Assembly (NCBI GenBank): GCA_964390555.1
Contig: CAYMJU010000205.1
Coordinates: 1-64,000, forward strand
DNA: 64,000 bases
From: CAVTWS01 sp964390555
GTDB taxonomy: Bacteria > Actinomycetota > Acidimicrobiia > Acidimicrobiales > SHLQ01
Direction of reading: 5' to 3'
A program made the translations under genes and the position numbers. Under the pieces are notes generated by a model that saw only the letters and a list, made by a program, of their open reading frames with translations, was not told the DNA's origin and searched no databases. Below, piece after piece: positions 9,120 to 18,633 of the stretch (position 1 is its first letter; each line of letters starts with the position of its first letter).

Positions 9120-10598
9120 TCAGGTGCCCAGACCGACGATCACGCCTTCGTAAGATCGCTGGATCACCCGGGCCGCCTCAGCCGCGGTGACCGAGGTCAA
9201 CGGGCTCTCGGCCCTCGTCGCCCATCGTTGATGTGCGGCCAGCGCCGCGGCGCGCTGGCCGGCGGGCGGTGTGTCCGGCGTGAGCCCGAGGCGTTCGGCC
9301 AGGGTGGCCCCCACTCCTCCCAGGAGGCGATCGACCTCGGCCGTCTCGTCCTCGTCGAGGGAGACGGCGCCGGACCGAATGGCAATGAGGAGTCGCAGCT
9401 CGGCCAACTCGTGGGCTCCGGCGAGAACCCGCTCGACTGCGGCCGCGAGGTCCGGCGTGCCTGACCCGGCGTGACGCCGAGTCAACTCGTCGAGTGCCAG
9501 CAACGTCGACCTGGCCTTCAGCACGTCGCGTCGAGCCGAGAAATGCGTCGTGAGCTCACGTCGGAGGTCGTCGAGCCCGCTGCGTTTGCGGAGCTCGTCA
9601 GCCAGGGCGCGCGCCGAGGGTGCCCGGTCGCCCCTCAGCAACGCGTTGGTGAGCCGCAGCCCGAACAACCCGAAACGGTCGATGAGGTGGGCGCGCTCCT
9701 CGGGAGCCAGGCCAATCGACGACGGGTGCGCCAAGAAGCGGTCGGCCGATACGAGCAGAGCCTCGGTCTCGTCGACCGGGATCGATCCCAGGCGAGCCAC
9801 GGCGCGGTACTCGGTCTCGGTGAGCGTGCCGCCGAGCTGAGCGAGCAGCCCGGCGACCGGGACCACCGTCTGGCACAACCGGCGCACGTTGCCATCGGTG
9901 CGGTACCGCGCGGCGATTCGCGCCGCCGTCCGGAGCGAGTCGGCACGAGCGCCTCCGACCTCGTCTGATCGGGACAGCACGCCGATGGCGTTGATCGGCA
10001 CCGCGCGGGCGGCGCGGTCGTCGTGAAACGTCTCGAGGAACCGGGCATCGGCTCCGTGCATGTGCCGCATCAGGTAGATGACGGCGTCCGCTGGCGTGTG
10101 CACCTCGTCGGTCGGCGACAGGAACGATCTCGTTCGCTCGCCGGCATCCTCGATCAACGACCCGATGCCCGGCGTGTCGATGAGCGTCATTGCCGACAGA
10201 GCCGAGGACGGCCATTCGATGTTGAGCCGATCCACGTCGTCGATGGCGACCCCGTCGAGGTGGACCTCCAGGCCGAACCCGTCGCGGGTGAACCGGGCCG
10301 GAATCGACACTCCGTCGCGACGCTCGATCGTCGCTCTGTAGGTGATTCCGTTGCGGTACCACGTGACTATCCGGGTGCACTCACCGGCGTCCGTCGGCGC
10401 GAGCGGTTCGCCCACGAGCGCGTTGAGCAGGGTCGACTTGCCGGCTTTGACCTTGCCGGCGATCGCCACCCGGAGCGGCTCGTCGAGCCGGGAGCGCAGA
10501 CCATCGACGACGGCCTCGTGCGGCGATCCCTGATACGTGCGAGCCGCCAGGTCGACCAGGTCGCGGGTCTGACGAAGCAGGCTCGGTTGGCTCGACAT
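9120..10598 (-). CDS. Dynamin-like GTPase, short form (second of pair)
   Basis: A 492-residue GTPase of the dynamin superfamily. The P-loop is GKVKAGKST near residue 48. The G3 motif is DTPGIGS, preceded by an acidic and hydrophobic beta strand. LSRSDE takes the G4 position. The remainder is helical. It lacks the long glycine-rich hydrophobic paddle of its upstream neighbour. ATG 10598 is chosen because GGAGGTGG lies six bases upstream and it overlaps the stop of the first dynamin gene (TGATG); GTG 10601 is an alternative. Bacterial dynamin-like proteins often occur as tandem pairs that hetero-oligomerise on membranes, as with mycobacterial IniA/IniC. By position and size this is the IniC-like partner (inference). 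Confidence 0.85.
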   Translation of the reverse strand: MSSQPSLLRQTRDLVDLAARTYQGSPHEAVVDGLRSRLDEPLRVAIAGKVKAGKSTLLNALVGEPLAPTDAGECTRIVTWYRNGITYRATIERRDGVSIPARFTRDGFGLEVHLDGVAIDDVDRLNIEWPSSALSAMTLIDTPGIGSLIEDAGERTRSFLSPTDEVHTPADAVIYLMRHMHGADARFLETFHDDRAARAVPINAIGVLSRSDEVGGARADSLRTAARIAARYRTDGNVRRLCQTVVPVAGLLAQLGGTLTETEYRAVARLGSIPVDETEALLVSADRFLAHPSSIGLAPEERAHLIDRFGLFGLRLTNALLRGDRAPSARALADELRKRSGLDDLRRELTTHFSARRDVLKARSTLLALDELTRRHAGSGTPDLAAAVERVLAGAHELAELRLLIAIRSGAVSLDEDETAEVDRLLGGVGATLAERLGLTPDTPPAGQRAAALAAHQRWATRAESPLTSVTAAEAARVIQRSYEGVIVGLGT

Positions 10599-12439
10599 CA
10601 CGAACCACCTCCTGCGGCGACCCCGGCCTGGTCGTCGAGGGTCATCAGCGTCGCGGCCGCCGCTCGGAGCTTCCCGAGGCGTTCCAGCTCGGCCGTGACA
10701 TCGGCCAACCGAGCCTCCCGTTGTTCCTGCGTCGACTTGAGCACCGACTGGGCGGCGCTCATCGCCTCGGCCGCCGATCGCGCCGCCTCCTCACTCCGGT
10801 CGGCGAAGAACTTGCGCAGATCGCGCTGCAGGTGGCGCATCGTGTCGCGGCTGTCCTTGCCGACGACGAAGTTGACCTCGTCGATGTATCGCCGAGCCGA
10901 GGCCTTGGCCTGGGTACGGCGCTGGGTCAGCTGTTTGGTCCGCTCGTCGCGGAGGCTCTTGCCGCCCATCACCAACGCCACGGCGGCCGACACCGGGTTC
11001 GACAACGCCACGCCGGCCATGCCGGCGTACATCCCGAACATGCCAACGGTCGAGTAGCCGCCTTTCAAGACCGACATCCCCTGACCGACCAGCCCTGCCC
11101 GATTCCCTTCGAGGCTGGCGTCGACCGTCGCCCCGCCCACCAGCTCGTCGGCGGCGGTCAACCGGGTCACGAACTCGGCGCCGGCGGCCTCCTCGCCGAA
11201 CAGCTCGCACACCTCGACCACCAGCCCCCGAACCCGCTCGACGAGAGTCGTGTAGTTAGCCGAAACGACCGACCCGACCTCGGTGTACAACCACGGCTCG
11301 AACTCGGCCCACGCGTCGGTGGGGTCGAACCCGTCGATCATGTCGTCGACCTTGCGGTTGAGGTCCCGCATGCGCGATCGCATGTCGTGGTCGATGTCCG
11401 ACGACAGGTCGCCGAAGCCATCGGTCATGACCGACGCCCACCGCGCCCCGGCGCCCTTCAGCTCGTCGGTCCGGCGCTTGGCACCCTCGAGTCGGGCGAC
11501 GAGGTCGGTGGCGTCGACCGACTCGATGACGTCGCGCTCGGCTTCGAACCTCGATGCCAGCTGGCCCACGACCTGATCGACCTCGGTCTTGACTAGGGCC
11601 ACCGTCTTGCGCCGGCCGCCTCGGGCGACGGTTCGTCCGAGCCATTTCACGAGAGGGCGAAACCCGCTCTGGTCGCCGAGCTCCTCGTCGTCGAGCTCGT
11701 CGGCCAGCTCCCAGAGCGTCGACGAGACGGGCATCGAGGGGACCGAGATCTGACGTCGCTCGAGGTGCCCCGCGTCGAGCTCGACGATGCGCCGCCAATG
11801 CGGGTAGACGTCGATCTTCGTCGTGACGTAGGCGGTCGTCGGGCAGATGCGCAGGACCCTCATGAGGAACTCGAGCTCGTTGGCGGACAGCTCCTGGGCG
11901 GCGTCGGAGACAAACAGGACGGCGTCGGCCATGGGAAGGGCCGCAGCCGTGATCGTGCCGTGGGTCGATGCCAGTCCTCCGACGCCGGGGGTGTCGACGA
12001 ACGCGATGCCGGCCTTCAGGATCGGGTGCGGCAACTCGATCTCGACGCGACGGACCTTGCGCCGATTCTCGGGGTTGCCTCCCTCGGTCGCCCAGAGGCG
12101 CAGCTCCTCGATCGGGAACGACACCTCTGCGGTACCGTCGCCGGTCTCGACGATCGCTGTCGCCGCCCGCGACTCGCCGTGGCGGACCACGATCGGGGCT
12201 GAGGTGGCGATATCGGCGTCGACCGGTGACAGATCCTCACCCAGGATGGCGTTGAGCAGCGAGCTCTTCCCGTGCTTGAACTCGCCGACCAGCATCACCC
12301 GGTAGCTGTCGTCGGTGATGCGCTCCAGCATCTGGAGCACCCGTTCACCCAGATCGGGTCGCCCGTACGCCACGGCTGCTTTGTGGCAGCGCGCAAGGAG
12401 CTTGCGACCCTCCTGCTCGAGATCCACGGCCTCAGCCAT
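10598..12439 (-). CDS. Dynamin-like GTPase with membrane-interaction segment (first of pair)
   Basis: A 613-residue dynamin-family protein. G1 is GEFKHGKSS at residues 52-60, G3 is DTPGVGG near 145, and G4 is TTKID near 195. After a helical stalk, roughly residues 445-500 form a Gly/Ala-rich hydrophobic stretch (KGGYSTVGMFGMYAGMAGVA then NPVSAAVALVMGG), placed like the paddle that lets bacterial dynamins insert into membranes. It precedes the second dynamin gene with a one-base overlap and follows the Asp-rich gene by 47 bases. A seven-codon frame (MTGTGDG) with a good ribosome site (AAGGTGG) ends across this gene's start and might couple translation. It is IniA-like in position and domain layout; it probably remodels the membrane under stress, which is inference. 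Confidence 0.87.
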   Translation of the reverse strand: MAEAVDLEQEGRKLLARCHKAAVAYGRPDLGERVLQMLERITDDSYRVMLVGEFKHGKSSLLNAILGEDLSPVDADIATSAPIVVRHGESRAATAIVETGDGTAEVSFPIEELRLWATEGGNPENRRKVRRVEIELPHPILKAGIAFVDTPGVGGLASTHGTITAAALPMADAVLFVSDAAQELSANELEFLMRVLRICPTTAYVTTKIDVYPHWRRIVELDAGHLERRQISVPSMPVSSTLWELADELDDEELGDQSGFRPLVKWLGRTVARGGRRKTVALVKTEVDQVVGQLASRFEAERDVIESVDATDLVARLEGAKRRTDELKGAGARWASVMTDGFGDLSSDIDHDMRSRMRDLNRKVDDMIDGFDPTDAWAEFEPWLYTEVGSVVSANYTTLVERVRGLVVEVCELFGEEAAGAEFVTRLTAADELVGGATVDASLEGNRAGLVGQGMSVLKGGYSTVGMFGMYAGMAGVALSNPVSAAVALVMGGKSLRDERTKQLTQRRTQAKASARRYIDEVNFVVGKDSRDTMRHLQRDLRKFFADRSEEAARSAAEAMSAAQSVLKSTQEQREARLADVTAELERLGKLRAAAATLMTLDDQAGVAAGGGS

Positions 12440-12486
12440 CGCCGGTACCAGTCATGATGTCCACCTTCCTATGCCCTGCGCGATGC

Positions 12487-14565
12487 TCAGTCGTCGAGCT
12501 CGTCGAGACGACCAGCGTCGGCGAACGCCTCGACGGCACCGAGCTCGGTCGAGTCGATGAAACCGTTGTTGTCGGCGTCGACATCATCGGCGTCGAGCAG
12601 GCCGTCGTTGTCGTCGTCCTGATCGACTCGGTCGGCCGACCCGTCGTTGTCGATGTCGTCGTCCGTCAGTAGATCGCGCCGGCCGTCGCGGTCGATGTCG
12701 ACGCGAGTCATGGCCACGACGTCGTCAGCGGTCGCCGCCCGGGGCGAGCTCGGCGCCTGTCCGGCGCCGAACTCGTCGTCGGGGTCCGGGAACGTCGGGT
12801 CGACGGCCTGGATCGCCGCCACACCCTCCGGCGTGGCCTTGAACGCTTCAAAGACGGCTCCCTCGGTCGAGTCGAGCAGGCCGTTTCCGTCGTCGTCGGT
12901 GTCGGTGACGTCGGGCCGGCCGTCGTTGTCGTCGTCGGCGTCGAGGTTGTCGGGTCGAAGATCGTTGTCGATGTCGTCGTCGTTCCGGTCGGTGACGCCG
13001 TCGCGGTCCAGATCGGCGCGCAGGATCACGTCCCCGTCGGCCGTCGTCGCGGCGCGGGGGCCGGTGGGGGCGACGAGTTGTTGCTCGGTCGTGTCCTCGA
13101 GGGCGTTGGCGTTGTCATCGAGGTCGAGTTCGTTGCGCTGGCCGTCCCCATCGACATCGCCGTCGAGATCGTTAGCGGTACCGTCGCCGTCGAGATCGTC
13201 GTCGACCTCGTCGCGGATCGAGTCCCCGTCAAGGTCCAGGGATCGTGACGTCTCGATCGGGCCCCGGTCGGTGCTGGCCTCGCTCGTGTCGGCCGACCGC
13301 AGACCGAGCTTGACCCGCTCCTGACGGCGGATCAACTCTTCGGTGCCGGTGAACACCGCATCGCCGTTGTCGTCGCGTTCGAACAGCTCGGTGGTATCGA
13401 TGAAACCGTCGCCGTCGCGGTCCGAGTCGGCGACATCGAGGATGCCGTCGTTGTCGTCGTCGTCGTCTTGCTCGTCGAACAGGAAGTCCCCGTCGGTGTC
13501 GTCCTCGACCTCGTCGCGGATGGCGTCGCGATCCAGATCACTGTCGGCGAAATCCAGCAGATCGTCTTTCGTCGCCTCCTTGACATCCACATCGGGACCG
13601 AACCTCAGCGACGGCTGCTCGCCTAGCTCGAACTGGTCGGCCGACACGGTGCCGGCGGTCAGACCGTCCTGGAACTCGTCGATCACCCTGCGTTCGGAGG
13701 CATCGAGCAGCCCGTTGCCGTCGGCGTCGAAATCCTCGGCTTCGAGCACGCCGTCTCCGTCGCGATCGGGATCGAGCTCGTTCAGAACGCCGTCGGCGTC
13801 GAAATCCTCGTCGAAGCCGTCGGCCACGCCGTCGCGGTCGCGGTCGGCCCGGTCGTCGAAGATGCGGGCGATGTCCGGTAGCTCGGCCTCGCGGGGATTC
13901 GCCTCGTCGATCGCCGAACCTCGGCCGACGTCGGGGGTGATGCCGGGCTGCAGCGTCGACTCGGTCTCGATGACGAGTTCGGTCTCGTCGACGAAGCCGT
14001 CACCGTCGGCATCGGAGTCGATCCGGTCGTGGATGCCGTCGTTGTCGTCGTCGGTGTCGAACTCGTTGACCGTCCCGTCGCCATCGATGTCGTCCTCGTC
14101 GCGGTCGAAGGTCCCGTCCTTGTCGAGGTCGCTCAGCGCGAAGTCGAAGAAGTCCTCGAGGAGATCGGCGTTGCGAACCGTTGCCGACCCGCGAACCTCG
14201 GCGGGTGCGCCGGGGTCGACGATCGTCGCGGCGGTCGCGGCCGCCGGTTCCGCGGGCGCCGTCTCGGTCGCCGTGGGAGTCTCGCCGGTGGTGACCGGGT
14301 CCCCGGATGCGACCGGCGCGGTGAACGCCGGCTCGAACGCCGGGTCCACACCCGCCGGGCTGGCCGCAACAGCGGATGCTTCGGTAACGACAACGCTCCC
14401 GGGAGGTGTCACCGTCGCCGTGGTGGCGGTCGTTGTAGTGGTGGCGGTCGTCGTGGTGGTTGTGGTGGCCGCGGCGGTCAGAGGTGCGTCGGTCACCAAA
14501 GTGGCGGTGGTCGGTGCGACCGAGTCCACCTCGGCCAGGAAGTCGTCGAGTTCGTCGAGGGCCAT
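12487..14565 (-). CDS. Asp-rich protein with six blocks of EF-hand-type calcium loops
   Basis: A 692-residue very acidic protein. The start at ATG 14565 is favoured by AAAGGA eight bases upstream; ATG 14574 is in frame. After a short N-terminal helix (MALDELDDFLAEVDS) comes a Thr-rich low-complexity tract, then six blocks of about 51 residues separated by linkers of roughly 35-60 residues. Each block carries about four DxDxDG-type loops and ends in an EF-hand-like loop: DADGDGFVDETE, DADGNGLLDASE, DRDGDGFIDTTE, DDDGNGLLDSTE and DADNNGFIDSTE fit the 12-residue consensus, and block four is degenerate. Similar thrombospondin type 3 or dockerin-like repeats are usually extracellular, yet no signal peptide or membrane helix is visible. 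It is probably a calcium-binding cytoplasmic scaffold of the dynamin operon; function unknown. Confidence 0.82.
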   Translation of the reverse strand: MALDELDDFLAEVDSVAPTTATLVTDAPLTAAATTTTTTTATTTTTATTATVTPPGSVVVTEASAVAASPAGVDPAFEPAFTAPVASGDPVTTGETPTATETAPAEPAAATAATIVDPGAPAEVRGSATVRNADLLEDFFDFALSDLDKDGTFDRDEDDIDGDGTVNEFDTDDDNDGIHDRIDSDADGDGFVDETELVIETESTLQPGITPDVGRGSAIDEANPREAELPDIARIFDDRADRDRDGVADGFDEDFDADGVLNELDPDRDGDGVLEAEDFDADGNGLLDASERRVIDEFQDGLTAGTVSADQFELGEQPSLRFGPDVDVKEATKDDLLDFADSDLDRDAIRDEVEDDTDGDFLFDEQDDDDDNDGILDVADSDRDGDGFIDTTELFERDDNGDAVFTGTEELIRRQERVKLGLRSADTSEASTDRGPIETSRSLDLDGDSIRDEVDDDLDGDGTANDLDGDVDGDGQRNELDLDDNANALEDTTEQQLVAPTGPRAATTADGDVILRADLDRDGVTDRNDDDIDNDLRPDNLDADDDNDGRPDVTDTDDDGNGLLDSTEGAVFEAFKATPEGVAAIQAVDPTFPDPDDEFGAGQAPSSPRAATADDVVAMTRVDIDRDGRRDLLTDDDIDNDGSADRVDQDDDNDGLLDADDVDADNNGFIDSTELGAVEAFADAGRLDELDD

Positions 14566-14647
14566 GTCCGGCATCCTTTGGCTGGTTCGGTTCGAGAGCC
14601 GGTCGGCGGGGCGATCATCACCGCCCCGCCGACTCAGGTTGGTTGTG

Positions 14648-17600
14648 TCACTGGACCTCGTCGAAGTCCGGCTCGAGTAGTCCGTCCCCGATCGGGTCGG
14701 GTTCGATGGTCGGTTCGAGCTCGGGTGCAGCGGCGAGACCGTCGGCAACGCCTTCGAGATCCGGCGCGACGCCGGTGAGGTCGATCGGGTCGGTCTCGTC
14801 GGCCACGTTCACCGTCGCCGCCACGGTGGCGTCCACCGCACCCACCGGGACCCCGGCGCCGAAGTCAGCGTCGTCGTCTTCGGCGAGCACCTCGTCGACA
14901 CGGGCCCGGATGGTATCGGCCTTCGGGCCACCGGTGCCGGGACCGATCGGATCGTCGTCGTCGTCGACGTCGTCGATCAGCGAGCGGATCCTGTCGCGCT
15001 GTGAGCCCGAGTTTCCCTTGCCGGAGCCGGTGTCGTCGTCATCGTCGTCGTCCTTCTTGCGACCGAAAACCCGATCGCGCACGTCATCGACGGTCTCGTC
15101 GTCGCCGTCAGTCCCGGTCACCTCGTCGATCCGCTCACGGATCGCCTCCTCGGTCGACGTGGCGTCGCCGTCGTCGCCGAAGACCCGATCGCGAACGTCA
15201 TCGACGGTGTCGTCGTCGCCGTCAGTCCCGGTCACCTCGTCGATCCGCTCACGGATCGTCTCCTCGAGCGACGCAGGGTCGCCTTCGGTCGGCGCGCCCG
15301 CGGGATCCTCGGACTCCGCGGCCTCGATGGCCTCGAACACCCGATCCCGGATCTGGTCCTTCAGGGGTGACTCGACGGTCGGGTCGGCCAGCTCGTCGGC
15401 CGTCTCGGTCACGGCGCCCTCGACCCGCTCCTTCACGAGGTCGATGAGCGGTGAACCACCCTCGGCGTCGGGATCGGTCAGGTTGTCCACTGCGGTCTGC
15501 ACCCGGTCCTTGACCAGACCGGTGATGCCGCCCGAGCCGTCGGGGCTTTCGGTGTTCAGGTCTCCAACTGCGGCTTGCAGACGCCCGAGCAGGGTGGCCG
15601 GATCCTGACCAGCGGCGGCGTCGCCGGCCTCGGCAGCGAGCTGCTCCTGGTCGAGGCCTCCGATCGCCGCGAGCACCCGCTCGCGAATGAGGCCAGCCAG
15701 CGGAGATTCGCCCTCCTCGCCCTCCGGACCGAGAACGTCGGCCAGAGCGGTCCCGACCCTGCTCTGGAGCAGGCCCACCAAGCCGCCCGGCGCCTCTCCG
15801 GTCGCGGGGTCCGCATCCGCGGCCTCGCCCTCGGGCGACGGCGACAGTAGGTTCGCCGCCGCACCCTTCAACTGCGCGCCGAGCACACCCAGCAGGCCGT
15901 TGCCGGCCTCGGCGTCGGCGTCGCCAGCTTCGCCGGCCGCCTCATCGCCCGACGCCGACAGGCTCGCGACGACGCCCGCGAGGCGTCCCAGCAACCCGCC
16001 TCCGGCCTCCGCGTCGGCGCCCGCCCCGGCGTCGCCCTCGCCCTGACCGATGTTGGCCAGACCCTTGGCAAGCTGGCCCTGGAGAAGCCCGACCAGTCCA
16101 CCACCACCATCACCGTCGGCCGCTTCCTCGCCTTCGGCGGGCGCGGCCAGCCCGGCGACGGCCGCTTTGACCTTGTCGCCGATGAGCGACACGAGACCCC
16201 CACCGCCTTCGGTGTCACCTTCGGCATCCTCCTCGGTGAGCGACGTGAGGGCACCCCCGACCGCATTGCCGAGCAACCCGAGGAGCCCCGCGGGCGCCTC
16301 CGCAGCCTCACCTTCGGCGGCGGCGCCTTCCTCCCCCGCGTCGGGAGCCAGGGCCTTGGAGATCCCTCGGCCGAGCAGCGCTCGCAGCGGCGATCCGCCC
16401 TCCTCGCCCTCGGCCCCATCGCCCTCGGGTTCGGTCAGGCCCTTGATGGCCGACTGGAGCCCACTCTTGACCAGGTTGCCGATCGGCGAACCACCCTCGG
16501 CGTCGTCCTCGGCCAGGCCGCCCAACGCGCCCGACAGGCGTTCGCCGAGCGCGGACTTCACCTCGTCGCCTTCGGCTACCTGGGCGATGGCGGCGCTGAG
16601 ACGGCCGAGCAGCCGCCCGCCACCGCCGGCGTCGTCTCCATCGGCACCGGCCTGGTCGCCGGCGTTGCCGTCGACCAGGTCATCCAGGAAATCGGCGATC
16701 AAACCACGTTGTCTTGCCACGTCGGTCACCTCCTGCTGGTCTTCGCCCAGCGACTCAGCCGCGCCGAAACTCTCGGCGTCGGTGCTTTCGGCGTCCCGGT
16801 CGGGATCGTCGATCTCATCGACCTCGGATGGCGTGGCGGCCCGTCGGCCGATCGTCACGTCATCGACAAGGTCAAGTCCTCGTTGGACCAGATCAGGCTC
16901 GAGCCCGAGTCTCTCGGCCAGTCCACCCGCATCGATACCCAGATCGCCGAGCAGCCCGCCGACCTCGACCCCCTCGCCCGAGATCACCTTGGCTAGGTCG
17001 GCCAGCACCTCCGGATCGGCGCCGATGGCGTCAGCGATCCGGCCGACGACCTCGGCGTTCCCGGTCGCCAACTTCAGCAGGCCGCCCGGGTCGCCGCCGA
17101 ACACCTCGGCCAGCGCGCCAGGGCTCGGAATGGCGCCCGGCGGAACGATTCCCGCCGTGACCGCCAGCGTGATGATGTTCTTGATGTTCTCCGGGTCGGT
17201 CAGATCGCTGCTGACGAAGAACACGCTGCGTCGGGCGTCGATGATCTCCTCGCCACCCGCAGTCAGTCGGGCGGCCACGTCGGCGCTGGCCACCAGGTTG
17301 CCCTCGTCGTTCAGGCCGAGCGACAATCCTCGCCCGAGGAATCCATCGACGATCTCGTCGTCGCCCACCGAAAGCGACGCACCAACTCCGAGATCGCCGA
17401 CGATCTTGCCGTCAACGACACCGAACCGGGCGGCGACGACGTCGATCTGCCCCCGGGCTGCCTCGGCGTCACCCCGCTCGACCTCGGTGAACCCGCCGGA
17501 GGACCGAGTCAGGAACCCGTCGTCGGCTCCGAACGCCACCGTAGCTCCCGCTTCGACGCGGACCTGCTGCTCGCCATCCACGGCTCGCTCGAACGCGCGA

Positions 17601-18562
17601 CCGATGTCCAATTCGACCTGGCCGTCGGAGACGCCGACGTTGGCCGTCTTGACCACCTCAGTGCGATTCGCTTCGGCATCGCCGACGAAGGACTCCGCCG
17701 CCAACCCAGCATCGACTCCGACCTGAGACTGCGATGCGTCGAGGTTCACCGTCGACACCAGCTCGTCGCGGCTCACACGGACACCATCGATCAGCACTTC
17801 GGTCGCCAGTCCGACGTCGAGACCGATCTGCCCGTCGGAGGCGTCGCGGTTCGCCGTGAGCCCGGCTTCGCGACGGACCGTCTGGCCGGCGTCGTTCTCC
17901 AACTCGGACAAGAGCACCGCGTCGAGGCCACGCTGGCCGTCCGCGCGCGCATTGTTGACGGCCACGCCGGCGGCCAGTCGCTCGCTACCGAACGCGGAAC
18001 CGCCGACCAGAGCCTCGATCCCGCCACTACCGTCGCGGGCATCGATGTCGGCCGTCACCGCGGCGTCGACCTCGACCAGGCCGCCCGACCGGTCGGCACC
18101 GACGCCCAGATCGCCGTCGCTGCCGTCGGTGTCGATGTTCAACCGGGTCTGGCGTCCGAACAGGTTCGCCTCGACGGTCAGGCCCTCGCCCTCGACCGCC
18201 TCGACGTCGAGCGCTCCCAGCGTCACGGTCTCGACGACGGCTCCCGCGGCGTTCACGACTGCCCGGCCCACGCCCCGGAGCGGGTCGAGAACCTCGCCCA
18301 CCGCTTCTCTCGCCGCTTGGAGCCCGTCACGCACCGCGCCGAAGGCGCCATCATCGCTCTCGAGGCGCTCGGCGTGATCGTCGACGAGGCGTTGGGCGCC
18401 AGCGAGGCCGGACCGGGCGTTTTCGCCGAACCCGTCCTGGATCGACTCGATCACGGTCTCGGCCACATCCCGAACGGCCTCGAACCCGGTCCCGATACCG
18501 TCCTTCACGGTCTCGCCGACCTCGTCGAGGAAGTCGCCGACCCGGGTACGTCTCTCGGCCAT
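14648..18562 (-). CDS. Large acidic repeat protein, first gene of dynamin operon
   Basis: A 1304-residue acidic, glycine- and alanine-rich protein I do not recognise. ATG 18562 is chosen because GAGGAGGTG lies six bases upstream. Residues 1-100 are amphipathic helices (FLDEVGETVKDGIGTGF). About 110-460 consists of diverged repeats with the pattern DGQIGLDVGLATEV. About 480-600 is a helical domain with DPENIKNI. From about 640 onward there are ten or so copies of a short amphipathic helix, for example GGLVGLLQGQLAKGLANIG, joined by Asp/Glu/Gly linkers. Near residue 1120 two almost identical 38-residue units contain IRERIDEVTGTDG. There is no signal peptide or clear transmembrane helix. It occupies the position IniB has before IniA/IniC in mycobacteria, but I see no sequence similarity to IniB. 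The helices might coat membranes. Confidence 0.8.
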   Translation of the reverse strand: MAERRTRVGDFLDEVGETVKDGIGTGFEAVRDVAETVIESIQDGFGENARSGLAGAQRLVDDHAERLESDDGAFGAVRDGLQAAREAVGEVLDPLRGVGRAVVNAAGAVVETVTLGALDVEAVEGEGLTVEANLFGRQTRLNIDTDGSDGDLGVGADRSGGLVEVDAAVTADIDARDGSGGIEALVGGSAFGSERLAAGVAVNNARADGQRGLDAVLLSELENDAGQTVRREAGLTANRDASDGQIGLDVGLATEVLIDGVRVSRDELVSTVNLDASQSQVGVDAGLAAESFVGDAEANRTEVVKTANVGVSDGQVELDIGRAFERAVDGEQQVRVEAGATVAFGADDGFLTRSSGGFTEVERGDAEAARGQIDVVAARFGVVDGKIVGDLGVGASLSVGDDEIVDGFLGRGLSLGLNDEGNLVASADVAARLTAGGEEIIDARRSVFFVSSDLTDPENIKNIITLAVTAGIVPPGAIPSPGALAEVFGGDPGGLLKLATGNAEVVGRIADAIGADPEVLADLAKVISGEGVEVGGLLGDLGIDAGGLAERLGLEPDLVQRGLDLVDDVTIGRRAATPSEVDEIDDPDRDAESTDAESFGAAESLGEDQQEVTDVARQRGLIADFLDDLVDGNAGDQAGADGDDAGGGGRLLGRLSAAIAQVAEGDEVKSALGERLSGALGGLAEDDAEGGSPIGNLVKSGLQSAIKGLTEPEGDGAEGEEGGSPLRALLGRGISKALAPDAGEEGAAAEGEAAEAPAGLLGLLGNAVGGALTSLTEEDAEGDTEGGGGLVSLIGDKVKAAVAGLAAPAEGEEAADGDGGGGLVGLLQGQLAKGLANIGQGEGDAGAGADAEAGGGLLGRLAGVVASLSASGDEAAGEAGDADAEAGNGLLGVLGAQLKGAAANLLSPSPEGEAADADPATGEAPGGLVGLLQSRVGTALADVLGPEGEEGESPLAGLIRERVLAAIGGLDQEQLAAEAGDAAAGQDPATLLGRLQAAVGDLNTESPDGSGGITGLVKDRVQTAVDNLTDPDAEGGSPLIDLVKERVEGAVTETADELADPTVESPLKDQIRDRVFEAIEAAESEDPAGAPTEGDPASLEETIRERIDEVTGTDGDDDTVDDVRDRVFGDDGDATSTEEAIRERIDEVTGTDGDDETVDDVRDRVFGRKKDDDDDDDTGSGKGNSGSQRDRIRSLIDDVDDDDDPIGPGTGGPKADTIRARVDEVLAEDDDADFGAGVPVGAVDATVAATVNVADETDPIDLTGVAPDLEGVADGLAAAPELEPTIEPDPIGDGLLEPDFDEVQ
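15069..15266. repeat. Two direct copies of an 84-bp unit, period 114 bp
   Basis: Bases 15069-15152 and 15183-15266 are the same 84-base unit with three differences that I can count. The period of 114 bases equals 38 codons. The copies encode the near-identical IRERIDEVTGTDG units of the large acidic protein. Such close nucleotide identity inside an otherwise diverged repeat array points to recent duplication or ongoing gene conversion. Confidence 0.85.
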
Positions 18563-18633
18563 CGGCGACACCTCCTCACGGATCAGGCCCCGTCGTTCGG
18601 GCACGTCAGGTGGTCCTACGCCGCGCCATCGAG

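Noticed and set aside
12487..14565. Short repeats with regular spacing suggesting CRISPR or satellite DNA
   Set aside because: They are GTC/GAC-rich codons for DxDxDG loops in one reading frame; spacers are not unique foreign-like sequences.
14648..18562. Assignment of the large acidic protein as IniB
   Set aside because: Only gene position agrees. IniB as I know it is a glycine-rich protein with a different N terminus; I see no motif in common.
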